Source: Sphingomonadaceae bacterium
GTDB taxonomy: Bacteria > Pseudomonadota > Alphaproteobacteria > Sphingomonadales > Sphingomonadaceae
Direction: 5' to 3'
Length of the DNA stretch: 35,991 nucleotides
Assembly (NCBI GenBank): GCA_029268145.1
Contig: JAJUHA010000022.1
Span: forward strand, 1 to 35,991
Below the pieces are notes generated by a model, which had not been told where the DNA came from, ran no database searches, and saw only the letters and a list, made by a program, of their open reading frames with translations. The first letter of the stretch is position 1; each line of letters begins with the position of its first letter. Shown here one piece after another: positions 18,989-27,134 of the stretch. Made by a program: the position numbers and the translations under genes.

Positions 18989-19825
18989 ATGGAACTGGAA
19001 CGGATGAACGCAAAGGCGGGCGGCGTGGCTGCGCTCCTCGCCCGGGCGGGGACGGTGGCGCTCGTCGCGATGATCCCGGCGGCAGCCATGGCCGCCGAGG
19101 CCGTCGAGGGCGAGAATCCCTACGGGCTCATCCCGGCCCTCAAGCAGGGCGGGCCGATCGCCTGGTTCCTGTTTGCCGTGCTCGTCATCATGTCGGTCAT
19201 CACCTGGTACATCTTCTTCACCAAGTGGTGGCAGCAGAAGAAGCTCCTCGACGAGGCGGTCGATGTCGAGAAGAAGGTCTGGTCCGCCGGCACGCTGAAG
19301 GAAGGCGCGGCCAAGCTCGACAAGGACTCGGCCTTCCGCCAGCTCGCCGATGACGGGCTTCGCGCCTTCGATCACCACGAGGGGCGGCTGACCGACCAGA
19401 TCGACCAGCACGAGTGGGTGACGATGACCCTCAACCGCTCGGCCGGGCTCATCGGCTCGCGGCTGCAGTCGGGTCTCTCCTTCCTCGCCTCGACCGGTGC
19501 GACCGCGCCCTTCATCGGCCTGCTCGGCACCGTGGTGGGCATCTATCGCGCCCTCATCAACATCGGGATCGCCGGCCAGGCCTCGATCGACAAGGTGGCC
19601 GGCCCGGTGGGCGAGGCGCTCATCATGACCGCGCTCGGCCTTGCCGTGGCGGTGCCTGCGGTGCTCATCTACAACTATCTGAACGGCCGCAACAAGCTCG
19701 TCATGGAGAAGATCAACACCTTCGCCGCGGACGTCCACGGCTATCTCGTCTCGGGTGCCCGGATTGCCCGCCCGACCGCGACCGTCGCGGCCCCGGCGGC
19801 CGCTGCCGCCGCGCCGAAGAAGTAG
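18989..19825 (+). CDS. exbB: ExbB/TolQ/MotA family proton channel
   Basis: A 278-residue ExbB-type protein, the pentameric inner-membrane stator component that works with ExbD and TonB. An extra N-terminal hydrophobic stretch ending AAAMAAEA resembles a signal peptide and is typical of the long ExbB group. The first core helix is near 56-77. Two others follow the conserved STGATAPFIGLLGTVVGIYRAL and GEALIMTALGLAVAVPAVL, with the family threonines and prolines in place. The Ala/Pro-rich tail is short. ATG 18989 has GAGGACAGAGG upstream. Spacers around it are GC-rich with repeated GGCAGG words. Confidence 0.95.
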   Translation: MELERMNAKAGGVAALLARAGTVALVAMIPAAAMAAEAVEGENPYGLIPALKQGGPIAWFLFAVLVIMSVITWYIFFTKWWQQKKLLDEAVDVEKKVWSAGTLKEGAAKLDKDSAFRQLADDGLRAFDHHEGRLTDQIDQHEWVTMTLNRSAGLIGSRLQSGLSFLASTGATAPFIGLLGTVVGIYRALINIGIAGQASIDKVAGPVGEALIMTALGLAVAVPAVLIYNYLNGRNKLVMEKINTFAADVHGYLVSGARIARPTATVAAPAAAAAAPKK

Positions 19826-19870
19826 GGCGGGGCGCAGGTCGGGCAGGCAGGCGGGCAGGAGCAGACACCC

Positions 19871-20338
19871 ATGGGCATGACGGTCGGGACCGAAGCCGAA
19901 GAAGGCGCCATGATGGCGGAAATCAACACCACGCCGCTCGTCGACGTGATGCTGGTTCTCCTCATCATCTTCCTCATCACGGTTCCGGTCGTCATCCAGG
20001 TGGTGCCGGTCCAGCTCCCCAAGGTCTCGAGCGTGCCGACAACGACGAAGCCGGAGAATGTGCCGCTGTCGGTCGACACCAACTGCGACATCTTCTGGGG
20101 CCTGACCCGGCTCGACGGGCCCGAGGCGCTGCGCGAGAAGGGTGGCGCCTATCTTCTGGCCGAGGTCGAGAAGCAGAAGGCCCGGGGCGCGAAGATCGAG
20201 CTTCCCGAAGCGCACATCCGTGCCGATGCCGGCACCGAGTATCGCTGCGTCGGGGGCGCCATCTTCGCCCTCCAGCGGGCCGGCTACCAGAAGATCGGCT
20301 TCATCTCCGAGCCGCCGATCGGCGCAGTCACGCGCTGA
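19871..20338 (+). CDS. exbD: ExbD/TolR biopolymer transport protein (first copy)
   Basis: A 155-residue ExbD. A short cytoplasmic start (AEINTTPLVDVMLVLLIIF) leads into a single membrane helix (about 23-44) holding the proton-carrying Asp25. A periplasmic domain with two cysteines (NCDIFWG, EYRCVGG) and the ending KIGFISEPP follows. It acts with ExbB and TonB. The periplasmic domain differs from the second copy in length and cysteines, so the two may have different partners. AGGAG lies upstream of the ATG. Confidence 0.94.
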   Translation: MGMTVGTEAEEGAMMAEINTTPLVDVMLVLLIIFLITVPVVIQVVPVQLPKVSSVPTTTKPENVPLSVDTNCDIFWGLTRLDGPEALREKGGAYLLAEVEKQKARGAKIELPEAHIRADAGTEYRCVGGAIFALQRAGYQKIGFISEPPIGAVTR

Positions 20339-20413
20339 GGCGGGCGGGCACGACAGGCAGGGCGGGCCCGGCAGGGTCGGCACGGGCGACAGGCAGGCGA
20401 CGGAAGGGACGAC

Positions 20414-20839
20414 ATGGCCATCTCGATGGGAAGCGCCGGTGAAGGCGAGCCGATGGGGGAAATGAACACGACGCCGCTCATCGACGTCATGCTCGTCCTC
20501 CTCATCATGTTCATCATCACCATCCCGATCCAGACCCACGCGGTGAAGCTGGACCTGCCGCCGCCCAACCCCAACCCGTCCAACATCGAGCCCACCTTCA
20601 ACCAGGTGAACATCGACTTCCTCAACACCATCTACTGGAATGACCAGGAAGTCACCCTCGACCAGCTCCAGTCCTACATGGAGCAGGTGGGCCGCATGCC
20701 CGCCGAGGAGCAGCCCGAGCTTCGCCTCCGGCCCGACGCCATGGCACGCTACGAGGTGGTGAACCAGGTGATGGCCATCGCCCAGATGAGCGGCATCAAG
20801 AAGATGGGCTTCGTCGGCAACGAGGCCTACGCCGGCTGA
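20414..20839 (+). CDS. exbD: ExbD/TolR biopolymer transport protein (second copy)
   Basis: A 141-residue ExbD with the same beginning as the copy before it (MNTTPLIDVMLVLLIMFIIT) and the proton-carrying Asp24. Its periplasmic part (FNQVNIDFLNTIYWNDQEVT, LRLRPDAMARYEVVNQVMAIAQ) is different and has no cysteines. Tandem exbD genes after exbB are usual in sphingomonads and xanthomonads, where only one copy may be needed for iron uptake. Start supported by GGAAGGGA. Its stop is embedded in a GCCGGC-N6-GCCGGC repeat (20831-20848) that might fold in RNA. Confidence 0.94.
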   Translation: MAISMGSAGEGEPMGEMNTTPLIDVMLVLLIMFIITIPIQTHAVKLDLPPPNPNPSNIEPTFNQVNIDFLNTIYWNDQEVTLDQLQSYMEQVGRMPAEEQPELRLRPDAMARYEVVNQVMAIAQMSGIKKMGFVGNEAYAG

Positions 20840-20903
20840 TTCGCCGGCCGGGCCGTCCGCCACGCTGGTCCCCGGTGGTGGCTGCGCTTACCCTCTTTCC
20901 CTG

Positions 20904-20930
20904 TTGATTGTCCTGCTCCGCGTGCTAGCG
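20904..20930 (+). promoter_or_regulatory. Predicted promoter of the PEP-CTERM gene
   Basis: TTGATT (20904-20909), 15-bp spacer, CTAGCG (20925-20930). Start near 20937, leader about 32 bases with AAGGGG before the ATG. It makes the gene independent of the Ton operon. Confidence 0.5.
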
Positions 20931-20968
20931 TGCGCGTGGGAGCAGAACAGCTGGAAAAGGGGCGCCCG

Positions 20969-21475
20969 ATGAGGATTGCGTTTGCGCTTGCCCTGGCTGC
21001 GCTTCCGGCCTTGCCGGCCGGTGCGGCCACGCTCACTGTCAACACCGGCTGGCGCTATGACCAGGTCTGGGCTCCACTCCTGCCCAGCGACAACTCGCCC
21101 TGGATCCTGGTGCTCGACGCCCCGGCGCATTTCAGCCTGACCGACGCCTTCGTGCCGGGGGACACGTACAGCCTCGCGGGTGCGATCTTCGGCACGACCA
21201 CCGTCTTCGCCGGGCCGAACGACATCCGTGCGACGGGCACGCCCTTCGCCGTGTCCGGCTGGCTTGGCGCGACCTACGGCAAGTTCACGACCTATCTCGC
21301 TGCGGGCACCTACGTCTTCACGGTGACCGGCGATCTTGCGGGCGGGGTTCCGGGGGGCTTCTATCTCCGCGCCGATACCTTCCTGCCCGAGCCGGCGACC
21401 TGGGGGACGATGATCCTGGGCTTCGGCCTCGTCGGCAGCGCGCTTCGCCGTCGCGCGGCGGCTGCGGCGACCTGA
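20969..21475 (+). CDS. PEP-CTERM sorting domain protein
   Basis: A 168-residue exported protein with a signal peptide (MRIAFALALAALPALPAGAA, cut near 20). A beta-rich middle (GTTTVFAGPNDIRATGTPFA, TYVFTVTGDLAGG) has no family I can name. The C-terminal sorting signal is PEPATWGTMILGFGLVGSALRRR (140-162): PEP motif, hydrophobic helix, arginine cluster. Such tails are recognised by exosortases; in sphingomonads the usual form is PEPxxWA, and here the alanine is glycine. No exosortase gene lies in the window. The fold length resembles small surface or exopolysaccharide-linked proteins, but no function can be given. Confidence 0.85.
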   Translation: MRIAFALALAALPALPAGAATLTVNTGWRYDQVWAPLLPSDNSPWILVLDAPAHFSLTDAFVPGDTYSLAGAIFGTTTVFAGPNDIRATGTPFAVSGWLGATYGKFTTYLAAGTYVFTVTGDLAGGVPGGFYLRADTFLPEPATWGTMILGFGLVGSALRRRAAAAAT

Positions 21476-21499
21476 TCGCGGTCGTTCCGGCGGACCCCC

Positions 21500-21524
21500 G
21501 CCCGGCCGGTCCGGCATGCCGGGC
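21500..21524. terminator. Possible stem-loop between converging genes
   Basis: GCCCGG (21500-21505) pairs with CCGGGC (21519-21524), with a CCGGCATGCCGG palindrome at 21511-21522 overlapping it. It lies between the converging PEP-CTERM and ABC exporter genes. No long T-run, so termination is uncertain. Confidence 0.25.
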
Positions 21525-21541
21525 TTGCCCGTCACGTGCGT

Positions 21542-23332
21542 TCAGGCGGCCTCGGCCGCGAACTGCAGGCGGGCCAGCCGCGCGTAGAGCCCGCCGCGTG
21601 CGACGAGATCGGCGTGGCGCCCCGCTTCCACCAGCCGTCCGCCGTCCATCACCAGGATCCGATCGGCGTTGCGCACGGTTGCCAGCCGGTGGGCGATGAC
21701 AAGGGTGGTGCGGGTGCGCATCAGCTGCTCGAGCGCGTCGGCAACGAGCGCCTCGCTCTCGGAATCGAGCGCCGAGGTGGCCTCGTCGAGCAGCAGCAGC
21801 GGCGCGTCCTTGAGGATCGCCCGGGCAATCGCGATCCGCTGCCGCTGCCCGCCCGAGAGCCGGCTGCCGCCCTCGCCCAGCTCGCTCATCAGGCCGTCGG
21901 GCAGGGCGCGCAGGAAGCCGGCGGCGTGCGCCGCCTCGGCGGCAGCCCAGATCTCCGCGTCGCTTGCCTCCCAGCGGCCGTAGGCGATGTTGTCGCGCGC
22001 GGTGCCGGAGAAGATCACCGGCTCCTGCGGCACGACGGCGATGCGGGCGCGCACCTCCTCCGGGTCGGCGTCGCGCAGGTCCACGCCGTCGAGCAGAATT
22101 CGGCCGGCATCGGGATCGTGGAACCGGAGCGCGAGCTGGAACAGGGTCGACTTGCCGGCCCCCGAAGGCCCGACGATGGCGATGCGTTCCCCCGGCGCCA
22201 CCCCGAAGTCCACGGCATCGAGCGCTGCGGCATCGGGCCGGCTCGGGTAGCGGAAGGTGACGCGCTCGAAGGCGAGGCGGCCCTGCGCGGGCACCGGAAG
22301 CGGCACCGGGGCCGCCGGGGCGCGGATCTCCGGCTGCTCGGCGAGGAGTTCGCGGATGCGCGCCGAGGCGCCCGCGGCCCGCATGACATCGCCATAGACT
22401 TCCGAGAGCGCCCCCACAGCACCAGCGACGATCGCGCTCGCCAGCACGAAGGCGGCGATGGTGCCTCCCGTCATCCGGCCGGCGATCACGTCGCGCGCGC
22501 CCTCCCACAGCACCAGCGTGATGGCGCCGAAGGCGAGCAGGATCACGAGGGCGGTGAGCAGGGCCCGGATCCGGATCCGCCGGCGCGCCGTCTGGAAGGC
22601 GCGCTCGGCAGCGGCCGCGAAGCGCGCCCGCTCCCGCGCGACCGCGCCGAAGGCCTGCACCGTCTTGATCGCCCGCAGCGTCTCCGACACCAGCGCGCCC
22701 ACGTCCGCGACCCGGTCCTGGCTCTTCTGCGAGAGCGATCGCACCATGCGCCCCATCAGGATGATCGGCGCCATGACCATCGGGATGACGAGGAGCATGA
22801 GGCCGGTGAGCTTCGGGCTCAGCCAGAAGAGGTAGAGGAAGCCGCCCGCCCCCATAAAGGCGTTGCGCAGCGCCATCGAGGTGGAAGTGGCCACCACCTG
22901 CTCGATGATCGCGGTGTCCGCCGTGAGCCGCGAGGCGATCTCGGACGGGCGGTTCAGCTCGAAGAAGCCCGGGTCGAGCCCGAGCAGATGCGCCTGGACG
23001 CGGGTGCGGAGATCCCGGACGATCCGCTCGCCCAGCCAGGAGACGAAGTAGAAGCGGATCGCCGTCGCAACCGCGAGCACCGCGACGATTCCGAGCAGGA
23101 GGAGGAACCAGCGCGAGATGTCGGCGCCCTCGCCGGCGCCGAAGCCCCGGTCGACGATCAGCTTGAAGCCCTGCGGGATGGCGAGCGTGGCAGCGGCCGC
23201 CACCACCAGGGCGAGGAACGCCGCGGCGAGCTGGACCGGATAGCGCCGGGCATGCTCCCAGAGCAGGCCAAGGTTCGAGAGCTTCGCCCGGGGCTTGGAC
23301 TGGGTGGGCGGGGGCGCGTTCACCCGCACCAT
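21542..23332 (-). CDS. ABC exporter, fused permease and ATPase (MsbA-like)
   Basis: A 596-residue half-transporter: six membrane helices in residues 30-310, then a nucleotide-binding domain. Walker A is GPSGAGKST (388-396), the signature LSGGQ is at 492-496, Walker B LLLLDE at 512-517 and the H-loop histidine at 548, all intact. It works as a homodimer or heterodimer, exporting lipids, peptides or drugs; relatives of this type are annotated as lipid A exporters or multidrug pumps, and the cargo cannot be read from sequence. The ATG at 23332 lies inside its own predicted -10. A GTG three codons later (23323) would then be the start of a leaderless mRNA. Confidence 0.93.
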   Translation of the reverse strand: MVRVNAPPPTQSKPRAKLSNLGLLWEHARRYPVQLAAAFLALVVAAAATLAIPQGFKLIVDRGFGAGEGADISRWFLLLLGIVAVLAVATAIRFYFVSWLGERIVRDLRTRVQAHLLGLDPGFFELNRPSEIASRLTADTAIIEQVVATSTSMALRNAFMGAGGFLYLFWLSPKLTGLMLLVIPMVMAPIILMGRMVRSLSQKSQDRVADVGALVSETLRAIKTVQAFGAVARERARFAAAAERAFQTARRRIRIRALLTALVILLAFGAITLVLWEGARDVIAGRMTGGTIAAFVLASAIVAGAVGALSEVYGDVMRAAGASARIRELLAEQPEIRAPAAPVPLPVPAQGRLAFERVTFRYPSRPDAAALDAVDFGVAPGERIAIVGPSGAGKSTLFQLALRFHDPDAGRILLDGVDLRDADPEEVRARIAVVPQEPVIFSGTARDNIAYGRWEASDAEIWAAAEAAHAAGFLRALPDGLMSELGEGGSRLSGGQRQRIAIARAILKDAPLLLLDEATSALDSESEALVADALEQLMRTRTTLVIAHRLATVRNADRILVMDGGRLVEAGRHADLVARGGLYARLARLQFAAEAA

Positions 23333-23358
23333 CTAGGCGGCCGCCCGCGCGCCGGCAA
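23331..23358 (-). promoter_or_regulatory. Predicted promoter of the ABC exporter gene
   Basis: Minus strand TTGCCG (23358-23353), 16-bp spacer, CTAGAT (23336-23331). Its -35 abuts the leuC -35, the two forming the palindrome CGGCAATTGCCG. The predicted start near 23324 falls after the ATG at 23332 and beside GTG 23323. Confidence 0.55.
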
Positions 23359-23387
23359 TTGCCGCGCCGTCGCCTCCGCCGCTATGG
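23359..23387 (+). promoter_or_regulatory. Predicted leuC promoter, leaderless
   Basis: TTGCCG (23359-23364), 17-bp spacer, CTATGG (23382-23387). Transcription would start near 23394, two bases before the ATG at 23396. An earlier in-frame ATG (23384) lies inside the -10 and cannot be in this transcript. Confidence 0.55.
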
Positions 23388-23395
23388 CCGCGGCC

Positions 23396-24778
23396 ATGCC
23401 CTCGCTGTTCGAGACGCTCTGGCGCACCCACGAGATCCGGCCCGGTCTCGTCGCGATCGACCGGGTCATGCTGCACGAGCGGACCGGGGCGGCGGCGCTG
23501 CGCGCGCTCGAGGCTGCCGGGCGCCGGGTGGTCAATCCCGCCCATGCCTTCGTCGTCATGGACCACATCGTCGACACCCGCCCGGGCCGCACCGACGGCA
23601 CGCTCATGCCCGGCGGCCAGGCCTTCATCACCGAGACCCGGGCTGCCGCCCGCGCCTTCGGCCTCACCGTCTTCGACGTGACCGACCCTGACCAGGGCAT
23701 CACCCATGTCATCTCCCCCGAGCTTGGCATCGTCCTTCCCGGCCTCACCCTGGTCGCGCCCGACAGCCACACCGGAACGCAGGGCGCCTTCGGCGCGCTT
23801 GCCTGGGGCATCGGCAGCTCCGAGGCCGAGCATGCGCTCGCCACCGGCACGCTCCGGGTCGGCAAGCCGGGCGCCATGCGCGTCATGGTCTCCGGCCGGC
23901 TCGGCCCCGGCGTCACGCCCAAGGATCTCGCCCTCCATCTCATCGCCACCCATGGCGCCCGGGGCGGGGAGGGGATGGCCGTCGAGTTCGCCGGCGAGGC
24001 CGTCACCGCGCTCGACATGGAAGGGCGGATGACGCTCTGCAACATGGCGACCGAGTTCGGCGCCTTCTCGGCCCTCGTCGCGCCAGACGAGGTGACCTTC
24101 GCCTGGCTCGCGGGCCGGCGCCACGCGCCGAAGGGGGCGATGTGGGAGCAGGCGCTCGCCCACTGGCGGACACTCCGCTCGGGCCCGGACGCCGCCTTCG
24201 ACCGCGAGATCGCCGTCGACGCGGCCGAGGTGCAGCCGATGGTCTCCTGGGGCACCAGCCCGCAGCACAGCGTGCCGCTTCGTGCCGCCGTCCCCACGGC
24301 CGCCGAGGCCGGCCTCGCGCCGGACACCCATGCCCGCGCGCTCGCCTACATGGGCCTCCGGCCCGGCCAGCCGCTCCGCGGCCTTCCCATCGACGGCGCC
24401 TTCATCGGCTCCTGCACCAACAGCCGCCTTTCCGACCTTCGCCGTGCCGCCGCGATCCTGAAGGGCCGGCGCATCGCTCCCACCGTGCGGAAGGCGCTCG
24501 TCGTGCCCGGCAGCCAGGCGGTCAAGCGCGCCGCGGAGGCGGAGGGGCTCGACCGCATCTTCGAGGCGGCCGGCTTCGCCTGGCGCGAGAGCGGCTGCTC
24601 GCTCTGCTTCTTCGCAGGCGGCGAGAGCTTTGGCGCCGGCGAGCGCGTCATCTCGTCGACCAACCGCAACTTCGAGAGCCGCCAGGGCCCGGGCACCCGC
24701 ACCCACATCGCCAGCCCCGAGGTGGTCGCGGCAAGCGCGATCGCGGGCGTCATCGCGAGCCCGGCGGAGCTGGCCTGA
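23396..24778 (+). CDS. leuC: 3-isopropylmalate dehydratase large subunit
   Basis: LeuC with LeuD isomerises 2-isopropylmalate to 3-isopropylmalate in leucine synthesis, using a 4Fe-4S cluster. The 460 residues show the aconitase-family pattern. MDHIVDTRPGRTDG comes early, and APDSHTGTQGAFGALAWGIG follows. The cluster cysteines are in GSCTNSRLSD and in ESGCSLCFFAG. The ending SSTNRNFESRQGPGTRTHIASPE is diagnostic of LeuC. The ATG at 23396 is preferred over 23384 on promoter grounds; neither has a ribosome site. It overlaps leuD by one base. Confidence 0.95.
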   Translation: MPSLFETLWRTHEIRPGLVAIDRVMLHERTGAAALRALEAAGRRVVNPAHAFVVMDHIVDTRPGRTDGTLMPGGQAFITETRAAARAFGLTVFDVTDPDQGITHVISPELGIVLPGLTLVAPDSHTGTQGAFGALAWGIGSSEAEHALATGTLRVGKPGAMRVMVSGRLGPGVTPKDLALHLIATHGARGGEGMAVEFAGEAVTALDMEGRMTLCNMATEFGAFSALVAPDEVTFAWLAGRRHAPKGAMWEQALAHWRTLRSGPDAAFDREIAVDAAEVQPMVSWGTSPQHSVPLRAAVPTAAEAGLAPDTHARALAYMGLRPGQPLRGLPIDGAFIGSCTNSRLSDLRRAAAILKGRRIAPTVRKALVVPGSQAVKRAAEAEGLDRIFEAAGFAWRESGCSLCFFAGGESFGAGERVISSTNRNFESRQGPGTRTHIASPEVVAASAIAGVIASPAELA

Positions 24779-25377
24779 TGCCCGAACCCCTCGTCCGCCT
24801 CACTGCGCCGGCGCTGCCCTTCTGGGCCGACAACATCGACACCGACATCATCATTCCCAGCCGCGAGATGAAGGGGACGGGCAAGACCGGCCTGGCCGCC
24901 GGCCTGTTCGCCAACCGCCGCTACCGCAACCCGGAGACGCGCGAGGAGGATCCGGACTTCCCGCTCAACCAGCCGGCCTATCGCGCGGCGCGGATATGGC
25001 TCGCCGGCGCCAATGTCGGCTGCGGATCGAGCCGCGAGCACGCCGCCTGGGCGCTCGCCGAACAGGGCTTCCGCGCCGTCATCGCGCCCAGCTTCAACCC
25101 GATCTTCTTCGGCAACTGCGTGCGCAACGGCATCGTCCCCGTGGTGCTGGCGCGCGAGCTGGTGGAGGGCCTCGGCTCGCCGGTCACGGTCGACCTCGAG
25201 GCCATGACGGTGACGGGCGCGGATGGCCGGGCCCACCCCTTCGGCCTGCCCGCCGAGGCGCGCACCATGCTGATGGAAGGCCTCGACCCCATCGCGCTCA
25301 CGCTGAAGGACGGGGACGCCATCGCCGCCTGGCAGCAGGCCGACCGCGCCGCCCGCCCCTGGGCCTGGCTCGCCTGA
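24778..25377 (+). CDS. leuD: 3-isopropylmalate dehydratase small subunit
   Basis: A 199-residue LeuD, the swivelling aconitase-like domain partner of LeuC. The motif NIDTDIIIPSREMKGTG stands near residue 21, FGSSREHAAWAL appears as VGCGSSREHAAWAL, and SFNPIFFGNCVRNGIVPV follows. Length matches the family. Start codon overlaps the leuC stop (TGATG), so both subunits are translated together. leuA and leuB are not in the window. Confidence 0.95.
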   Translation: MPEPLVRLTAPALPFWADNIDTDIIIPSREMKGTGKTGLAAGLFANRRYRNPETREEDPDFPLNQPAYRAARIWLAGANVGCGSSREHAAWALAEQGFRAVIAPSFNPIFFGNCVRNGIVPVVLARELVEGLGSPVTVDLEAMTVTGADGRAHPFGLPAEARTMLMEGLDPIALTLKDGDAIAAWQQADRAARPWAWLA

Positions 25378-25451
25378 CCGGCCGGCGCGGCGCGGCAGCG
25401 CCGGTTGCGAGCGGCGGAGTGAAGCTGCGGCTGCGGCAGGCGAGGCAGCCG

Positions 25452-25481
25452 GCACCCGGGCGTTCCGGCGCTGCCGGGTGC
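25452..25481. terminator. Possible stem-loop between leuD and the cysteine protein gene
   Basis: GCACCCGG (25452-25459) pairs perfectly with CCGGGTGC (25474-25481), loop of 14. It lies at the meeting point of converging leuCD and icd transcripts. No T-run. Confidence 0.3.
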
Positions 25482-25484
25482 GCC

Positions 25485-25841
25485 TCAGCCGCAGCCGGCG
25501 ATGGCGACTATCGCCGACTTCCGCCTCGTCTCCCGGCTGTCGCCGACCTGCACATAGACCTTCATGTCGCGCGCCGGGCCGCAGCCATAGGCCAGCGCCA
25601 CCTGCCCGTCGCGCAGCGTCCGCTCGCCGCGCGCCAGCACCCGGTCCACGCCGAAGCGCCGCTCCTTCAGCAGCACCACCAGCCGCACGGCCGTCGGGCA
25701 CCCCGGACCCCGCTGGGCCCCCGCGCGCAACGTCCCCGTCGTCTCGTCGAGGACGGGCGGATGGAGCAGGAGATCGCAGGCGGTCGCGGGCCCGGCGGCC
25801 CCGAGCGCGAGCGCGGAAAGCAGGGCGCGCCCGCCCGGCAT
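25485..25841 (-). CDS. Small exported protein with four cysteines, unknown function
   Basis: A 118-residue protein I do not recognise. The first 21 residues ([21 protein letters not shown]) form a signal peptide. Cysteines are at 22, 48, 87 and 117, an even set that could make two disulfides in the periplasm; Cys22 directly after the cut also allows a lipoprotein, though the lipobox ATAC is poor. The mature chain has short beta-like runs (AVRLVVLLKERRFG, MKVYVQVGDS). Its ATG overlaps the icd stop by one base, so it is translated after icd. Confidence 0.72.
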   Translation of the reverse strand: MPGGRALLSALALGAAGPATACDLLLHPPVLDETTGTLRAGAQRGPGCPTAVRLVVLLKERRFGVDRVLARGERTLRDGQVALAYGCGPARDMKVYVQVGDSRETRRKSAIVAIAGCG

Positions 25842-27067
25842 CAGCCTCCGGCCTTGCCCATCTCGGCCTCGAGGTTGGCGACGATCGCGTCGAAGAAGGC
25901 CTCTGTCGTCATCCAGGGCTGGTCGGGGCCGATGAGGAGCGCGAGGTCCTTCGTCATCTGCCCGCCTTCGACGGTTTCGATGCACACCCGCTCGAGCGTC
26001 TCGGCAAAGCGGATGACCTCGGGCGTGCCGTCCAGCTTGCCGCGGTGCATGAGCCCCCGGGTCCAGGCGAAGATCGAGGCGATCGGGTTGGTCGATGTCG
26101 CCTTGCCCTGCTGGTGCTGGCGGTAGTGGCGGGTCACCGTGCCGTGCGCGGCCTCGGCCTCGACCGTCTTCCCGTCGGGCGTCATCAGCACGCTTGTCAT
26201 CAGGCCGAGCGAGCCGAAGCCCTGCGCCACCATGTCGGACTGCACGTCCCCGTCATAGTTCTTGCACGCCCAGACGAACTGGCCCGACCACTTGAGCGCC
26301 GAGGCGACGAGATCGTCGATGAGCCGGTGCTCGTAGCTGATCCCCGCGCGCGTGAAATCGGCCCTGAACTCGGTGTCGTACACCTCCTGGAACAGGTCCT
26401 TGAACCGGCCGTCATAGGCCTTGAGGATGGTGTTCTTGGTCGAGAGATAGACCGGCCACTTCCGCGCCAGGCCATAGTTCATGCAGGCCCGGGCGAAATC
26501 GCGGATGCTGTCGTCGAGGTTGTACATCCCCATGGCGACGCCCGCCGAGGGGAATTGGAAGACCTCGTGCTCGATCGGCTCCCCGCCGCCTTCCGGCTCC
26601 CAGCGGATGGTGAGCCGGCCGGCGCCCGGCACGCGGAAGTCGGTCGCCCTGTACTGGTCGCCGAAGGCGTGGCGGCCCACCACGATCGGGCTGGTCCACC
26701 CGGGCACCAGGCGCGGCACCGCCCGGATGACGATCGGCTCGCGGAAGACGACGCCGCCCAGGATGTTGCGGATGGTCCCGTTGGGGGACTTCCACATCTT
26801 CTTGAGGCCGAACTCGGCCACCCGGGCCTCGTCGGGCGTGATGGTCGCGCACTTGACGCCCACGCCATGCTCGGCGATCGCCTGCGCGGCTTCCACCGTC
26901 ACCAGGTCCTCGGTCCTGTCGCGGTTCTCGATCCCGAGATCAAAGTAGCGCAGCTCGACGTCGAGATAGGGCAGGATGAGACGTTCGCGGATCCAGGCCC
27001 AGATGATCCGGGTCATCTCGTCGCCGTCCAGCTCGACGACCGGACCCTTCACCTTGATCTTGTCCAT
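25841..27067 (-). CDS. icd: Isocitrate dehydrogenase, NADP-dependent
   Basis: A 408-residue isocitrate dehydrogenase of the dimeric, eukaryote-like type common in alphaproteobacteria. It oxidises isocitrate to 2-oxoglutarate in the TCA cycle. Diagnostic stretches are [14 protein letters not shown] at the start and the substrate loop [13 protein letters not shown], with [18 protein letters not shown] further on. [20 protein letters not shown] carries the metal-binding aspartates, and [20 protein letters not shown] is near the cofactor site. Length is standard. ATG 27067 has GGGGAG upstream. A small exported protein is coupled at its 3' end. Confidence 0.97.
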   Translation of the reverse strand: MDKIKVKGPVVELDGDEMTRIIWAWIRERLILPYLDVELRYFDLGIENRDRTEDLVTVEAAQAIAEHGVGVKCATITPDEARVAEFGLKKMWKSPNGTIRNILGGVVFREPIVIRAVPRLVPGWTSPIVVGRHAFGDQYRATDFRVPGAGRLTIRWEPEGGGEPIEHEVFQFPSAGVAMGMYNLDDSIRDFARACMNYGLARKWPVYLSTKNTILKAYDGRFKDLFQEVYDTEFRADFTRAGISYEHRLIDDLVASALKWSGQFVWACKNYDGDVQSDMVAQGFGSLGLMTSVLMTPDGKTVEAEAAHGTVTRHYRQHQQGKATSTNPIASIFAWTRGLMHRGKLDGTPEVIRFAETLERVCIETVEGGQMTKDLALLIGPDQPWMTTEAFFDAIVANLEAEMGKAGG

Positions 27068-27106
27068 GACTCTCCCCGCGTGCCGGACCGGCCGTTGCCG
27101 CGCGGT

Positions 27107-27134
27107 CCCTAACCGGGGGGCAGCAGGGCTTCAA
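27107..27134 (-). promoter_or_regulatory. Predicted icd promoter
   Basis: Minus strand TTGAAG (27134-27129), 16-bp spacer, TTAGGG (27112-27107). The -10 contains the TAG stop codon of the upstream LOG-family gene. Start near 27100, leader about 33 bases. Confidence 0.45.

Noticed and set aside
17984-20863. Open frame of 959 codons on the minus strand across tonB, exbB and both exbD genes.
   Set aside because: It crosses four well identified genes and their gaps, has histidine/aspartate-rich low-complexity sequence and no motif; a composition artefact.
21536-23395. Plus-strand open frame running through the ABC exporter into leuC without a stop, as if LeuC had a 600-residue N-terminal extension.
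   Set aside because: The exporter with all ATPase motifs lies on the minus strand; LeuC similarity begins only at about 23396, where a promoter is also predicted.
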